Below are positions 52,343 to 61,955 of a stretch of 64,000 nt of DNA, in pieces; position 1 is the first letter of the stretch; each line of letters begins with the position of its first letter. The notes under the pieces were generated by a model, which saw nothing but the letters and a program-made list of their open reading frames with translations, was not told the DNA's origin and did not search any database. Both the position numbers and the translations under genes were made by a program. The DNA comes from Streptomyces sp. SJL17-4 (GTDB lineage Bacteria; Actinomycetota; Actinomycetes; Streptomycetales; Streptomycetaceae). Where the stretch lies: NCBI RefSeq assembly GCF_036826855.1, contig NZ_CP104578.1, positions 7,250,501 through 7,314,500 of the forward strand, written 5' to 3'.

Positions 52343-53206
52343 CTAGCCCGTCGCCAGCAGGACCGTGCCGACCAGGGCGAGGCCCGCGCCCGCCGCCTGG
52401 ATCGCGCGGAGGCGTTCCTTGAGGACGCCGTAGGCCGCGAGGGCCGTGACCACCGGGTAGAGGCTGGCGAGCACGGCGGCGACGGTGACCGGGCCCTGCT
52501 GGGCGGCGATGGCGTACGTACCGTTGGCGGCGACGTCCGCGAGGCCGACGAACGCGAGGGCAGGCAGGGCCGCGCGGATCACCTGGGGGCCGCCCTCGGG
52601 CAGGGCCCGGCCCCCGCGCTTCACGGAGGCGTACAGGGCTCCACCGCCCACCAGGACGTTCGTGACCCGCTGGACGAAAAGCGCCAGGAAGAGGCCGGTG
52701 ACCGTCGTGGAGGCCTCGGCGATCAGCGCCATCACCGAGCCGAAGCCGAAGGCCGCGACGAGGGTGAGCAGGACCGCCTGGCGCTGGACGGGCGCCCCGC
52801 GCAGCTCCGGACCGCCGGCGAGGACCACGCCGAGGATCGCCACGCCGATCCCGGCGAACTGGACGAGCCCCGGCCGGTCGCCGACGAGCAGGCCGACCGA
52901 GACGGGGACGACGACACCGAGCGAACCGAGCGGCGAGACCACGCCCATCGGGCCGAGCGCGAGCGCCTTGTAGAAGGCGAGCATGGCGGCCGGGCCGACG
53001 ACGCCCGCCCCGACCGCGTACCAGAGCTGCGGTCCCGCCTCGCTCCACGCGCCGGTCGCGAGGACGACGGTGCCGAGGACGACGACCGCGAGGAGCTGGG
53101 AGACCACGACGACCGTGAGGGCGGGGATCCGGCGCGTCAGGAGCCCGCCGCCGAAGTCGGCGAGGCCCCACAGAAGGCTGGTGGCCAGGGCGAACAGGGC
53201 GGTCAT
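52343..53206 (-). CDS. EamA/DMT family transporter
   Basis: 287 residues, ten predicted membrane helices in two EamA halves (LFALATSLLWGLADFGGGLL at the start and AAVLASLYPVVTALAAYGVL near the end). It exports or imports small metabolites. Divergent from an XRE-cupin regulator with two shared operator-like motifs in the gap, so it is probably the regulator's target. Confidence 0.9.
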   Translation of the reverse strand: MTALFALATSLLWGLADFGGGLLTRRIPALTVVVVSQLLAVVVLGTVVLATGAWSEAGPQLWYAVGAGVVGPAAMLAFYKALALGPMGVVSPLGSLGVVVPVSVGLLVGDRPGLVQFAGIGVAILGVVLAGGPELRGAPVQRQAVLLTLVAAFGFGSVMALIAEASTTVTGLFLALFVQRVTNVLVGGGALYASVKRGGRALPEGGPQVIRAALPALAFVGLADVAANGTYAIAAQQGPVTVAAVLASLYPVVTALAAYGVLKERLRAIQAAGAGLALVGTVLLATG

Positions 53207-53231
53207 GAGTCCTCGCAGTCACGGACGGCAG

Positions 53232-53283
53232 TACAGTGCAGTGAACAATCGGGTGCACCCCACCGTAGTTCAGTGCATTGAAC
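53232..53283. promoter_or_regulatory. Two matching operator motifs between the EamA gene and the XRE-cupin gene
   Basis: TACAGTGCAGTGAAC at 53232-53246 and TTCAGTGCATTGAAC at 53269-53283 agree at 13 of 15 bases, 37 bases apart. The second is a near-palindrome (GTTCAGTGCATTGAAC). Confidence 0.6.
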
Positions 53284-53310
53284 TCTGTCATCCAAAATAT
53301 TGGACGGAAT

Positions 53311-53883
53311 GTGTCGGACCTCGATCAGCTCACGCAGTCGCTCGCCCGGAACCTGAAGCGCTGGCGCAAGGAGCGGGGACTCACCCTGGACGCCCTCGCC
53401 GCGCGGGCGGGCGTCAGCCGCGGCATGATCATCCAGATCGAACAGGCCCGGACGAACCCCAGCGTCGGCACCACCGTGAAGCTCGCCGACGCGCTCGGCG
53501 TCTCCATCACGACGCTGCTCGACTACGAGCAGGGCCCCCAGGTCCGGCTCGTCCCGCCGGACCAGGCCGTCCGCATGTGGTCCACCTCCACCGGCAGCCA
53601 CACCACCCTGCTCGTCGGCACCGAGGCCCGCGGCCCCCTGGAGCTGTGGTCCTGGACCCTCATGCCGGGCGACGGCAGCGCCTCCGACCCGCACCCCGAC
53701 GGGACGGTCGAACTCCTCAACGTCACCGCGGGGGTCCTCACCCTGGTCGTCGACGGCGAGGAACACCGCCTGCCGGCCGGCACCTCCGCCGTCTTCGAGG
53801 CCAACACGGGGCACGAGTACCGCAACGACGGCGACGAGCCCGCCGAGATGACGATGGCCGTCTCCATCCCGCCCGTACGCTGA
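53311..53883 (+). CDS. XRE-family regulator with cupin sensor domain
   Basis: 190 residues from GTG 53311; a TTG at 53278 would begin inside an operator-like motif. The helix-turn-helix is LKRWRKERGLTLDALAARAG, then VSRGMIIQIEQARTNPSVGT. The cupin half has the metal-site strands DPHPDGTVELLNVTAGVLTL and EANTGHEYRNDGDEP. Such regulators sense a small ligand, often an amine or amino acid, and control a neighbouring transporter or enzyme, here the EamA gene. Confidence 0.9.
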   Translation: MSDLDQLTQSLARNLKRWRKERGLTLDALAARAGVSRGMIIQIEQARTNPSVGTTVKLADALGVSITTLLDYEQGPQVRLVPPDQAVRMWSTSTGSHTTLLVGTEARGPLELWSWTLMPGDGSASDPHPDGTVELLNVTAGVLTLVVDGEEHRLPAGTSAVFEANTGHEYRNDGDEPAEMTMAVSIPPVR

Positions 53884-53927
53884 GACGAGCGGCCGGGCCC
53901 CGGGCGGTCGTTGTTAGCGTGAGGCGT

Positions 53928-54491
53928 ATGCGCGCACCCATCGGAACCTTCGACGACGCCCGGCCCGCCCCCGACCGCCTGGACCTGCTGACCGGCCCCG
54001 TCGCCGCCGCCGTCCGGGCCTGGACCGGGCCCGTCCCGGCCGATCAGCTGCTGTACGTGGACACCGACCCGGCCATCGCCGACACCGCGGTCTTCGTCGA
54101 GCACTACGGGCCCGCGCTGCTCGACGAGTCCGCGAACTGCGTCGTCGTCGCGGGCAGGCGCGGCGAGACGACGACCCTGGCCGCGTGCGTCGTGAAGTCC
54201 GCGACGCGGGTCGACGTCAACGGGGTCGTACGCAAGCACCTCGGCGCCCGCAAGGCCTCGTTCGCGCCGATGGACACCGCGACCGGCGAGACCGGCATGG
54301 AGTACGGCGGCATCACCCCCATCGGCCTCCCGGCCGACTGGCCCCTCCTCGTGGACGCCGCCGTGGTGGACACCGAGTGGGTCCTGGTCGGCAGCGGCCG
54401 CAGGCGCGGCAAGCTCATCCTGCCGGGGAAGGCCTTCGCCCAACTCCCGGGCGCCGTCGTCCTGGAGGGGCTCGGTGTCCCCGTAGCCTGA
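53928..54491 (+). CDS. YbaK/ProX-like aminoacyl-tRNA deacylase
   Basis: 187 residues from ATG 53928. ANCVVVAGRRGETTTLAACV, then VVKSATRVDVNGVVRKHLGA, the invariant Lys of the family in the RKHLGARKAS segment and GGITPIGLPADWPLLVD identify the YbaK/EbsC fold. It removes wrongly charged amino acids from tRNA. No ProRS is adjacent. A TAGCGT-like -10 lies close to the start, so a leaderless message is possible. Confidence 0.9.
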   Translation: MRAPIGTFDDARPAPDRLDLLTGPVAAAVRAWTGPVPADQLLYVDTDPAIADTAVFVEHYGPALLDESANCVVVAGRRGETTTLAACVVKSATRVDVNGVVRKHLGARKASFAPMDTATGETGMEYGGITPIGLPADWPLLVDAAVVDTEWVLVGSGRRRGKLILPGKAFAQLPGAVVLEGLGVPVA

Positions 54492-54492
54492 G

Positions 54493-54553
54493 CCCCCGAA
54501 GGGGCCCGAGGGCCCCGAGGGCCCCGAGGGCCCCGAGGGCCCCGAGGGCCTCA
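54493..54553. repeat. Nine-base tandem repeat (GCCCCGAGG)
   Basis: Six copies between the YbaK stop and the end of the convergent CoA-binding gene. It can fold on itself as it is partly self-complementary and may serve as a terminator. Confidence 0.7.
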
Positions 54554-54991
54554 GCCCAGGCGCGGGATCTCGATCGCCGGGCAGCGGTCCATGACCATGT
54601 CCACGCCCGCCGCGCGCGTGCGGGCGAAGGCGGACTCGTCGATGACGTCCAGCTGGAACCAGACCGCCTTCGCGCCGATCGCGACCGCCTCGTCCGCGAT
54701 TCCGCCCGCCTGCTCGCTGTTGACGAACACATCGACGACGTCGACCGGGAACGGGATGTCGGCGAGGGACGCGTACCCCTGCTCGCCGTGGACGGTCTCC
54801 GCCTTGGGGTGGACCGGGACGATCCGCTTCCCGAAGCGCTGGAGGACGGCCGCCACGCCGTACGCGGCCCGCCGTGTGTTCGTGGAGAGGCCGACCACCG
54901 CCCAGGTGTCGCCGGTGGACGTGAGGATCCGCCGTACCGTCTCCTCCGCGGAGTAGCCGGTCGGTTCGGCGGTGGTGCTCTCGACGCTCAT
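54551..54991 (-). CDS. CoA-binding domain protein
   Basis: 146 residues from ATG 54991. Rossmann-like CoA_binding_2 domain: TWAVVGLSTNTRRAAYGVAA, FGKRIVPVHPKAETVHGEQG and VDVFVNSEQAGGIADEAVAI, then AKAVWFQLDVID. Widespread in actinobacteria as a stand-alone protein of unclear role. The carboxylesterase ends 80 bases upstream, in the same direction. Confidence 0.9.
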   Translation of the reverse strand: MSVESTTAEPTGYSAEETVRRILTSTGDTWAVVGLSTNTRRAAYGVAAVLQRFGKRIVPVHPKAETVHGEQGYASLADIPFPVDVVDVFVNSEQAGGIADEAVAIGAKAVWFQLDVIDESAFARTRAAGVDMVMDRCPAIEIPRLG

Positions 54992-55070
54992 CGCGCTCGC
55001 TGCCTCTCTTCGGTGTGGCCCGTCACCCACGTCAACCGGCCACCACCTACCGTGATTCCCGCCACCGGCC

Positions 55071-56645
55071 TCAGCGGTCCCAGGCGCGCCGTTCCGCCTC
55101 ACGAGGGGCCTCGACCAGGCACGGGAGGCCCGGGCCGAAGGTCATCACCGGGCGGGCCGGATCCCACCGGCGCCAGCCCGGGTCGCCCGTCGCGGCGAAG
55201 GACACCCAGGCCGCGTGCATGGCCGTGGCCAGCGCCTGGGGAGCGTCCGGGCCCGTCAGCGCGCGCGTCTCCGGCAGGCCGAGCGTGTCGAAGACGAAGC
55301 CGAGTTCGAGCGCGTGACAGGCGCGGAGGTCGAGGACGGGGGAGGGCCAGCCGAACTCGTACAGATACGTCCCCGCGTCCGACTCCACGCGCGCGTCTGT
55401 CTCCACGCGCGCGTCCGACCCCAGGCGCGCGTCCGTCCCCGCACCACCGCCGCGGCGGAGACGGGCGTCCGCGAGGGTGTTCAGCGGGATCCTCAGCAGC
55501 TTGTCGGTGGCGAGCGCGCCCAGGATCTCGCCCGGCTTCTCCCCCGGACGGCCCGCGCGGTACACCCGGGCCGTCCGGGACGGCACCTTCGTCCTCCACA
55601 GCAGGAGTCGCTGGACCACGGGGCCCATCCGGTCCGTGACCCCGCTCGGCACGAACCACAGCCGGTACTCCTCGGCGGTCGTGCCCATCAGCAGATCCAC
55701 CTCGGCCGAGGCCCCGTCCGCGAGCGCCTCCGCCGGATCGCGCGGCACCACCTCGCCGTCCACGACGATCTGGAAGGAGTGCCCGCCGGTCAGCGGCGAC
55801 CCCTTGCCGGTCACCTCCGTCTGCGCCGCGAGCAGCCGGTCCCGGTCCACGCGCGCGAAGGCCTCCGCCGTGGCCGGTATCTTCAGCCGGGCCGCCACCG
55901 CCTCCGTGGTCCGGCGCGCCCGGTCGAGCGGCTGGGCGATCGGGGCCCCGCTCTGCACGACGGCCCGGCGGAACAGCCCCTTCGCGAGCGGCGAGGCGAG
56001 CAGCGCGGCGATCGAGATCGCGCCCGCCGACTCGCCGAAGACCGTCACCCGCTCCGGGTCCCCGCCGAAGGCCGCGACGGAGTCCCGCACCCAGGTCAGC
56101 GCGGCGATCTGATCGCGCAGGCCGAGGTTGGCGGGGGCGTCGGGGAAGACTCCGAACCCCTCGATCCCCAACCGGTAGTTGACCGAGACGAGGACGACTC
56201 CGTCCCGGGCGAAGGCGGTGCCGTCGTAGACGGGGACGGCCGAGGAGCCGTGGACGAGCGAACCGCCGTGGATCCAGACCATCACCGGGCGCCCGCCCTC
56301 ACCGGGACCCCCGTCCGTGCCGTCCGTGCCGTCTGTGCGGTCCGCGCCGTCCGCGTAGTCCCAGGGTGCCCACACATTCAGGTTGAGGCAGTCGTCGCCC
56401 GCGATGTCGGGGTCGGGGAGCAGGGCGTCGAGCGGTGGGGTGTACGGGCGCTTGGGCGCCGTCGGCCCGAAGGCCGTGGCCTCCCGCACCCCGTCCCAGG
56501 GTTCGACCGGCTCCGGCGGCCGGAACCGCAGCGGGCCCACCGGGGCCTGCGCGTACGGCACGCCCAGGAAGGCGGCCACCCCGCCCTTCGCGGAACCGCG
56601 CACGGCTCCGTACCGGGTCAGGACCTCGGGTCCGCGCCCCACCAT
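55071..56645 (-). CDS. Type B carboxylesterase
   Basis: 524 residues from ATG 56645 (AAGG nine bases upstream). GVPYAQAPVGPLRFRPPEPV, the oxyanion loop VWIHGGSL, the nucleophile Ser in VTVFGESAGAISIAALL, the Glu/Asp in the TTAEEYR region and the His in CHALELGFVF form the expected set. A short repetitive insert (DARLGSDARVETDARVESDA), coded by 18-base repeats at 55382-55438, sits at about residues 405-425 in a surface loop. Cytoplasmic; substrate unknown. Confidence 0.9.
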   Translation of the reverse strand: MVGRGPEVLTRYGAVRGSAKGGVAAFLGVPYAQAPVGPLRFRPPEPVEPWDGVREATAFGPTAPKRPYTPPLDALLPDPDIAGDDCLNLNVWAPWDYADGADRTDGTDGTDGGPGEGGRPVMVWIHGGSLVHGSSAVPVYDGTAFARDGVVLVSVNYRLGIEGFGVFPDAPANLGLRDQIAALTWVRDSVAAFGGDPERVTVFGESAGAISIAALLASPLAKGLFRRAVVQSGAPIAQPLDRARRTTEAVAARLKIPATAEAFARVDRDRLLAAQTEVTGKGSPLTGGHSFQIVVDGEVVPRDPAEALADGASAEVDLLMGTTAEEYRLWFVPSGVTDRMGPVVQRLLLWRTKVPSRTARVYRAGRPGEKPGEILGALATDKLLRIPLNTLADARLRRGGGAGTDARLGSDARVETDARVESDAGTYLYEFGWPSPVLDLRACHALELGFVFDTLGLPETRALTGPDAPQALATAMHAAWVSFAATGDPGWRRWDPARPVMTFGPGLPCLVEAPREAERRAWDR

Positions 56646-56676
56646 CGCTGCCACCCTTCCTCGGAACGTCGGAGTA

Positions 56677-58176
56677 TCAGGCCCGCGGCCCGGCCTGCGC
56701 CACCAGCGCGCGCTTCAGGACCTTGCCCGTCGGACCCAGCGGCAGCTCCTCGACGAAACGCACGATCCGCGGGTACTTGTGACGGCCGAGCCGCTCCCGC
56801 GACCAGTCGACCAGCTCGTCCTCGGAGAGCGGGGCCGTGCCCTCGCGGCGTACCACCACCGCGCAGACCTCCTCGCCCTTCACGTCGTCGGGGACGCCGA
56901 TCACCGCGACCTCCGAGACCGCGGGGTGGCGTACGAGCACCTCCTCGACCTCGCGCGGGTAGATGTTGAAGCCGCCGCGGATGACCAGGTCCTTCTTCCG
57001 GTCCACGATCCGCAGGAAGCCGTCCTCGTCCCGTACGCCCAGGTCACCGGTGCGGAACCAACCGTCCACGATCGCCGCGGCCGTCGCCTCCGGGTTGTCG
57101 AGGTAGCCGGCGAAGACGTTGTGCCCGCGCACCACCACCTCCCCGATCTCGCCGTCCGCGAGCAGCAGGATCTCCGTGTCCACAGCCGCGTCCGCGATGC
57201 CCACCTCGACACCCCACACGGGGTGCCCGACCGTGCCCGGCCGACGGCCGATGTGCGGCTGGTTGAACGTCGCCACCGGCGAGGTCTCCGTCAGGCCGTA
57301 CCCCTCCAGGACCTGCGTACGGAACGTCTCCTCGAAGCGTTCGAGCACGGCGACCGGCAGCGCCGCGCCGCCCGACACGGCGGCGCGCAGGGCCTCCGGC
57401 CGTACGTCGGAACCCGCCGCCGCCTCCACCAGGGCGTGATACATCGTCGGTACGCCCATGAAGACCGTCACGCCCTCGTCGGCCAGCACCCGCAGGGCGG
57501 CCGGACCGCTGAACCGGGGCATCAGCACGAGCGTCGCGCCCTGCCGGAGGGTCCCGTTCATCGCGCAGGTCTGGCCGTAGCTGTGGAAGAGCGGCAGACA
57601 GCCGAGGACCACGTCGCCCGCGCCGAGCCCGAGCAGGTCCTGCGAGGTCACCGAGGCGTTCATGACGATGTTGAGATGGGTGAGCAGGGCCCCCTTCGGG
57701 CGGCCCGTCGTCCCGCTCGTGTAGAGGATCACCGCGGTGTCCGAGGGCGCCGCCGGCTCGGCGGCGGCCAGCGGCCGCGCCGTCGAGGGCGCCCCCTGGA
57801 AGGCGCGCACCCCGGCCGCGCGCGCCGCCTCGTCGGCGACCGCCCACAGCGGCCCGCCGCTGACGATGCCGACCGCGCCGCTGTGCTCCAGGACGTACCG
57901 CACCTCGTCGGCGACGAGCAGCGCGTGCACCGGGACGACCGTCGCGCCGGCGGCGAGAGCGCCGTAGTACACCCGTAGGAACTCGATCGTGTTCGGCAGC
58001 AGGACGGCGAGCCGGTCGCCCGGCTTCACCCCGGCCTCGCGCAGCCCGGCGGCGCAGCGCAGCGCCTCCGTCCACAGTTCGCCGTAGGTGAGCCGGGTCG
58101 CGCCCTCGACGACCGCGATCCGGTCGGGGAAGTGGCGGGCGGACTCGCCGAGGACGCCGGCGACGCTCAGTGACAT
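56677..58176 (-). CDS. Acyl-CoA synthetase (AMP-forming)
   Basis: 499 residues from ATG 58176 with GGAGCG upstream; the open frame extends further only by chance. The AMP-binding motifs VILYTSGTTGRPKGALLTHL, GYGLTETSPVATFN, DGWFRTGDLGVRDEDGFLRI and DRKKDLVIRGGFNIYPREVE, and the C-terminal Lys in PTGKVLKR are complete. It activates a medium- or long-chain acid as CoA thioester. Divergent from the PucR-type regulator. Confidence 0.93.
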   Translation of the reverse strand: MSLSVAGVLGESARHFPDRIAVVEGATRLTYGELWTEALRCAAGLREAGVKPGDRLAVLLPNTIEFLRVYYGALAAGATVVPVHALLVADEVRYVLEHSGAVGIVSGGPLWAVADEAARAAGVRAFQGAPSTARPLAAAEPAAPSDTAVILYTSGTTGRPKGALLTHLNIVMNASVTSQDLLGLGAGDVVLGCLPLFHSYGQTCAMNGTLRQGATLVLMPRFSGPAALRVLADEGVTVFMGVPTMYHALVEAAAGSDVRPEALRAAVSGGAALPVAVLERFEETFRTQVLEGYGLTETSPVATFNQPHIGRRPGTVGHPVWGVEVGIADAAVDTEILLLADGEIGEVVVRGHNVFAGYLDNPEATAAAIVDGWFRTGDLGVRDEDGFLRIVDRKKDLVIRGGFNIYPREVEEVLVRHPAVSEVAVIGVPDDVKGEEVCAVVVRREGTAPLSEDELVDWSRERLGRHKYPRIVRFVEELPLGPTGKVLKRALVAQAGPRA

Positions 58177-58362
58177 GACACGCTCCAGGGACGCGGAGTC
58201 AACAGCTCTGTTGACGATCGGTGACACGGCACAGAATCCGCCGTGGCCCCGCCCGGACGCCATGTGCAGATGCTCACCATGTGGCCCGCCGAGCTGGGCA
58301 GCGGCCCCGCCGTCCCGCTCGACCCGTGGCATTCGCCAAATCCCGGCGCTACGGTGCGAGCC

Positions 58363-59919
58363 ATGACGCACAGCTCGGCCGGACCCGGAGAGCCCCCGGG
58401 GGCGCACTCCGGCGGAAGCCGCACCTCCCCGGGGCGCGGGCGCACGGGCGGCCCCGGCGCGCCCGCGCCGGGTTCCGCCGGTCCGCCCCCGCCGCTGTCC
58501 GGCTCGGGTTCCGGTGGTCCGCGCCAGCCGGCGGCCGGCTCGGGTTCCAGCGGTCCTCGGCCGCCGCTGACCCCCGCCGGTTCCGGCTCCGCCCCCCGCG
58601 CCGGCGGGTTCCACACGCCCCTGAGCGGCTCCGGCGGCTCCGGCGCGCTGCGCCGCGCGCTCGCCACGGCGATGCTCGCCGACATCGACCGGCTCACCGA
58701 CCGCGCCGTCGACGACATCCGCGCCCACTCCGGTACGTACGCCTCCGGCGCGCCCGTCACCCGCGAGGACCTCTGGGAGATCTGCCGCGACAACCTGCTG
58801 CGTGCCCTGGAGGACTTCGGCGGGCTCGCCGCGACCGGCGGCGACTTCGAGTGGGCGGCCCGCGAGACCGGCCGCCGCCGCGCCGAACAGGGCGTGCCGC
58901 TCGACACCGTGCTGCAGGCCTACCGGCGCGGCGGCCGGGTCCTCTGGCAGGTCATGGCCGAGTACCTCCGGATCCGCGCCGGGCGCGAGTCCGACAGCCG
59001 GGACCTCGAGCTCGACATGGCGAGCGGCGTCTGGGAGACCATCGACCGCTACTCGGTCGTGATGGCCGATGCGTACCGGATCGCCCAGCTGGAGCTCCAG
59101 AGCCGCCAGGACACCCGGCGCGTCGCCCTCTTCGAGGCGCTGCTCGACGGGCGCGCCGACGACCCGGCCGTCGCCTCGGCCGCCGCGGCCGCGCTCGGCG
59201 TCCCCCCGGTCGACCGGTACGTCGTCGTGGTCGCCGCGCAGGACCCGGCCGCCCCGCCGCACCCCTCGCCGGTCCTGGCGGCCCAGGGAATGTGGTCGTA
59301 CTGGCGCCCCCGCTCCGGCCGGTACGCGGGCATCGTCCGGCTGCCCCGCCGCGACGGACCCGCCGGGCGCGCCACGGCCGCCGCCCCGTGCGGCGGCGCC
59401 GACCCGGCCACCCGCGCGCTCCTCGCGGCCCTGCGCGAGCGGACCGGGGCGACCGCCGGGGTCTCGCCGGAGTTCGACCGCCTCTCCCAGGCGGGGCGGG
59501 CACTTCGACTCGCCGAGCAGACCCTCCGTACCCTCCCCGCCGGCAGTGGCGAGGTCGGCGTCTTCGACGACCGGCTCGCCCAGGTGCTCCTCAGCGGGCG
59601 AACCGACATCGCCGAGCGGATCGTCACCGTCCACCTCGGTCCGGTGCTCGCCACCGGCGGCGAGCGGGCCGCGCTCCTCACCACCCTGCGCGCCTGGCTC
59701 GACCACGGCTGCTCGGCCTCGCGGGCCGCCGACCAGCTCTACTGTCACCGCAACACCGTCCTCAACCGCATCGGCCGCATCTCCGAGCTCACCGGCCGGT
59801 CCAGCGAGTCGGGCGAGGCCCGGCTCGGCTGGGCCCTCGCCCTGCGCGCCCTGCCGTACGCGGGCCTCGCGACCCCGCCCGAACCGGCCGCCGGGGAGCG
59901 CGAGCCGGAAGCGAGGTAG
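58363..59919 (+). CDS. PucR/CdaR-type helix-turn-helix regulator
   Basis: 518 residues from ATG 58363. TACGGT about 9 bases upstream of the ATG could be a -10 for a leaderless message. The first 85 residues are disordered Gly/Pro/Ser. A GGDEF-related or RsbR-like helical part follows (DIDRLTDRAVDDIRAHSGTY). The C-terminal HTH_30 domain is LTTLRAWLDHGCSASRAADQ, LYCHRNTVLNRIGRISELTG, the PucR signature. Likely controls the divergent acyl-CoA ligase. Confidence 0.88.
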   Translation: MTHSSAGPGEPPGAHSGGSRTSPGRGRTGGPGAPAPGSAGPPPPLSGSGSGGPRQPAAGSGSSGPRPPLTPAGSGSAPRAGGFHTPLSGSGGSGALRRALATAMLADIDRLTDRAVDDIRAHSGTYASGAPVTREDLWEICRDNLLRALEDFGGLAATGGDFEWAARETGRRRAEQGVPLDTVLQAYRRGGRVLWQVMAEYLRIRAGRESDSRDLELDMASGVWETIDRYSVVMADAYRIAQLELQSRQDTRRVALFEALLDGRADDPAVASAAAAALGVPPVDRYVVVVAAQDPAAPPHPSPVLAAQGMWSYWRPRSGRYAGIVRLPRRDGPAGRATAAAPCGGADPATRALLAALRERTGATAGVSPEFDRLSQAGRALRLAEQTLRTLPAGSGEVGVFDDRLAQVLLSGRTDIAERIVTVHLGPVLATGGERAALLTTLRAWLDHGCSASRAADQLYCHRNTVLNRIGRISELTGRSSESGEARLGWALALRALPYAGLATPPEPAAGEREPEAR

Positions 59920-59997
59920 CGGGGCCGCCGTGCCTGCCGGAGGGGGCCGCCGCGCCCGCCGGAGTGGGGTGCCCGCCACGGAACGTAGGCTGGCCGG

Positions 59998-60624
59998 ATG
60001 CAGGAGCAGTACCGCACCTTGGCCCGCGAGGGCGTGCACGAGTCCGAGATCAACCGCTCGCGCTTCCTCTGCGCGCTCGCGCCCGTCGCCGACGAGCGGG
60101 AGGCGCAGGAGTTCGTCGCGCGCATCCGCAAGGAGCACCCGACCGCCAGCCACAACTGCTTCGCGTACGTCCTCGGCGCCGACGCCTCCGTCCAGAAGGC
60201 GAGCGACGACGGCGAGCCCGGCGGCACGGCCGGTGTCCCCATGCTGCAGATGCTCCTGCGCCGTGAGATGCGATACGTCGTCGCCGTCGTCACCCGCTAC
60301 TACGGCGGCGTGAAGCTCGGCGCGGGCGGGCTCATCCGCGCGTACGGCGGGGTGGTCGGCGAGGCCCTCGACACGCTCGGCACAGTGACCCGGCAGCGCT
60401 TCCGGCTCGCCACCGTCACCGTCGACCACCAGCGCGCGGGCAAGCTGGAGAACGACCTCCGGGCGACCGGGCGCGCCGTCCGTGACGTGCGCTACACCGA
60501 CGCCGTCACGATCGAGATCGGCCTCCCGGACTCGGACGTCCCCGCCTTCCGCGCCTGGCTCGCGGACGCCACGGCGGGAACGGCCTCCTTCGAACTGGGC
60601 GGCGAGGCGTACGGGGACGCGTGA
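59998..60624 (+). CDS. YigZ/IMPACT family protein
   Basis: 208 residues from ATG 59998; a TAGGCT -10 motif lies 9 bases upstream, fitting a leaderless transcript. ESEINRSRFLCALAPVADER, then EHPTASHNCFAYVL, SDDGEPGGTAGVPMLQMLLR and VVTRYYGGVKLGAGGLIRAY are the UPF0029 hallmarks. Homologues link to translation control or proline metabolism in other organisms; in bacteria the role is unclear. Confidence 0.93.
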   Translation: MQEQYRTLAREGVHESEINRSRFLCALAPVADEREAQEFVARIRKEHPTASHNCFAYVLGADASVQKASDDGEPGGTAGVPMLQMLLRREMRYVVAVVTRYYGGVKLGAGGLIRAYGGVVGEALDTLGTVTRQRFRLATVTVDHQRAGKLENDLRATGRAVRDVRYTDAVTIEIGLPDSDVPAFRAWLADATAGTASFELGGEAYGDA

Positions 60625-60776
60625 CCCGTTCGCCCCCTGAGGCGGAGGCCCGGACGGAGTTCGGGAGCGCGGTCGGTACGGCCCCGACCACACCCCCCGG
60701 CGGGATAGCGTGGTGGGCGCACACCGGACGGGAACCAGCGGCGAGGAGCGGCGCACATGCGGGTGGGGACGGCATC

Positions 60777-61955
60777 GTGAGGCTCCTGCACACCTCGGAC
60801 TGGCATCTCGGCCGGTCCTTCCACCGCGTCGGTCTTCTCGACGCCCAGGCCGCCTTCCTCGATCACCTCGTGGCGACCGTCCACGCGTACGAGGTCGACG
60901 CGGTCCTCGTCGCCGGTGACGTCTACGACCGGGCCGTGCCCCCGCTGCCCGCCGTCGAGCTGTTCGACACCGCGCTGCACCGCCTCGCCGAGGCCGGGGT
61001 GCCCACGGTGATGATCTCCGGCAACCACGACTCGGCCCGTCGCCTCGGCGTCGGCGCCGGACTCATGGAGCGCGCCGGTATCCATCTGCGTACCGACCCG
61101 GCCGGCATCGGCACCCCCGTCGTCCTCACCGACGCCCACGGCGACGTCGCGCTCTACGGCCTGCCCTACCTCGAACCGCACCTCGTCCGGGAACGGCTCG
61201 GCGCCGAGAAGGCCGGGCACGAGGCCGTGCTCGCCGCCGCCATGGGCCGGGTCCGCGCCGACCTCGCCGACCGGCCCGCCGGCACCCGTTCCGTGGTCCT
61301 CGCCCACGCCTTCGTCGCGGGCGGCGCGCCCAGCGACAGCGAGCGGGACATCACCGTCGGCGGCGTCGCGGCCGTCCCCACCGGGATCTTCGACGGCGTC
61401 GACTACGTCGCCCTCGGCCACCTCCACGGCAGCCAGACCGTCACCCCGCGCGTCCGGTACTCCGGCTCCCCCCTCGCGTACTCCTTCTCCGAGGCCGACC
61501 ACCGCAAGACCATGTGGCTCGTCGACCTGGGCCCGACCGGCCCCGACGGGGCGATCACCGGCGCCGAGCGGCTCGACTGCCCCGTCCCGCGTCCCCTCGC
61601 CCGGATCCGGGGGCGGCTCGACGACCTCCTCGCCGACCCCGCGCACGCGCGCCACGAGCAGTCCTGGGTCGAGGCCACCCTCACCGACCCGGTGCGCCCC
61701 GCCGAGCCGATGGCCCGGCTCACCGCACGCTTCCCGCACACCCTGAACCTGGTCTTCGACCCCGAGCGGACGGGCGACGACCCCGGCGCCTCCTACGCCC
61801 GACGGCTCCGGGACCGCACCGACCAGCAGATCGCGGAGGACTTCGTGGCCCATGTGCGCGGCGGCTCGGCCCTCGACGGCGCCGAGCGGACCGTCCTTTA
61901 CGGCGCCTTCGACGACGTACGGGTCGACACGGCCGAGCGCGAGGTGGGCCGGTGA
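60777..61955 (+). CDS. sbcD: Exonuclease SbcD, nuclease subunit
   Basis: 392 residues from GTG 60777 behind GGGGAC. Calcineurin-like phosphoesterase motifs: LLHTSDWHLGRSFHRVGLLD, VLVAGDVYDRAVPP, VMISGNHDSARRL and VALGHLHGSQTV. With SbcC it cleaves hairpins and protein-blocked DNA ends. The stop overlaps the sbcC start (GTGA), giving translational coupling. Confidence 0.95.
   Translation: MRLLHTSDWHLGRSFHRVGLLDAQAAFLDHLVATVHAYEVDAVLVAGDVYDRAVPPLPAVELFDTALHRLAEAGVPTVMISGNHDSARRLGVGAGLMERAGIHLRTDPAGIGTPVVLTDAHGDVALYGLPYLEPHLVRERLGAEKAGHEAVLAAAMGRVRADLADRPAGTRSVVLAHAFVAGGAPSDSERDITVGGVAAVPTGIFDGVDYVALGHLHGSQTVTPRVRYSGSPLAYSFSEADHRKTMWLVDLGPTGPDGAITGAERLDCPVPRPLARIRGRLDDLLADPAHARHEQSWVEATLTDPVRPAEPMARLTARFPHTLNLVFDPERTGDDPGASYARRLRDRTDQQIAEDFVAHVRGGSALDGAERTVLYGAFDDVRVDTAEREVGR

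Noticed and set aside
56677..60756. A 1359-codon minus-strand open frame
   Set aside because: Only the part below 58176 carries acyl-CoA synthetase motifs. The rest is antisense to the PucR-type and YigZ genes and is an artefact of high GC.
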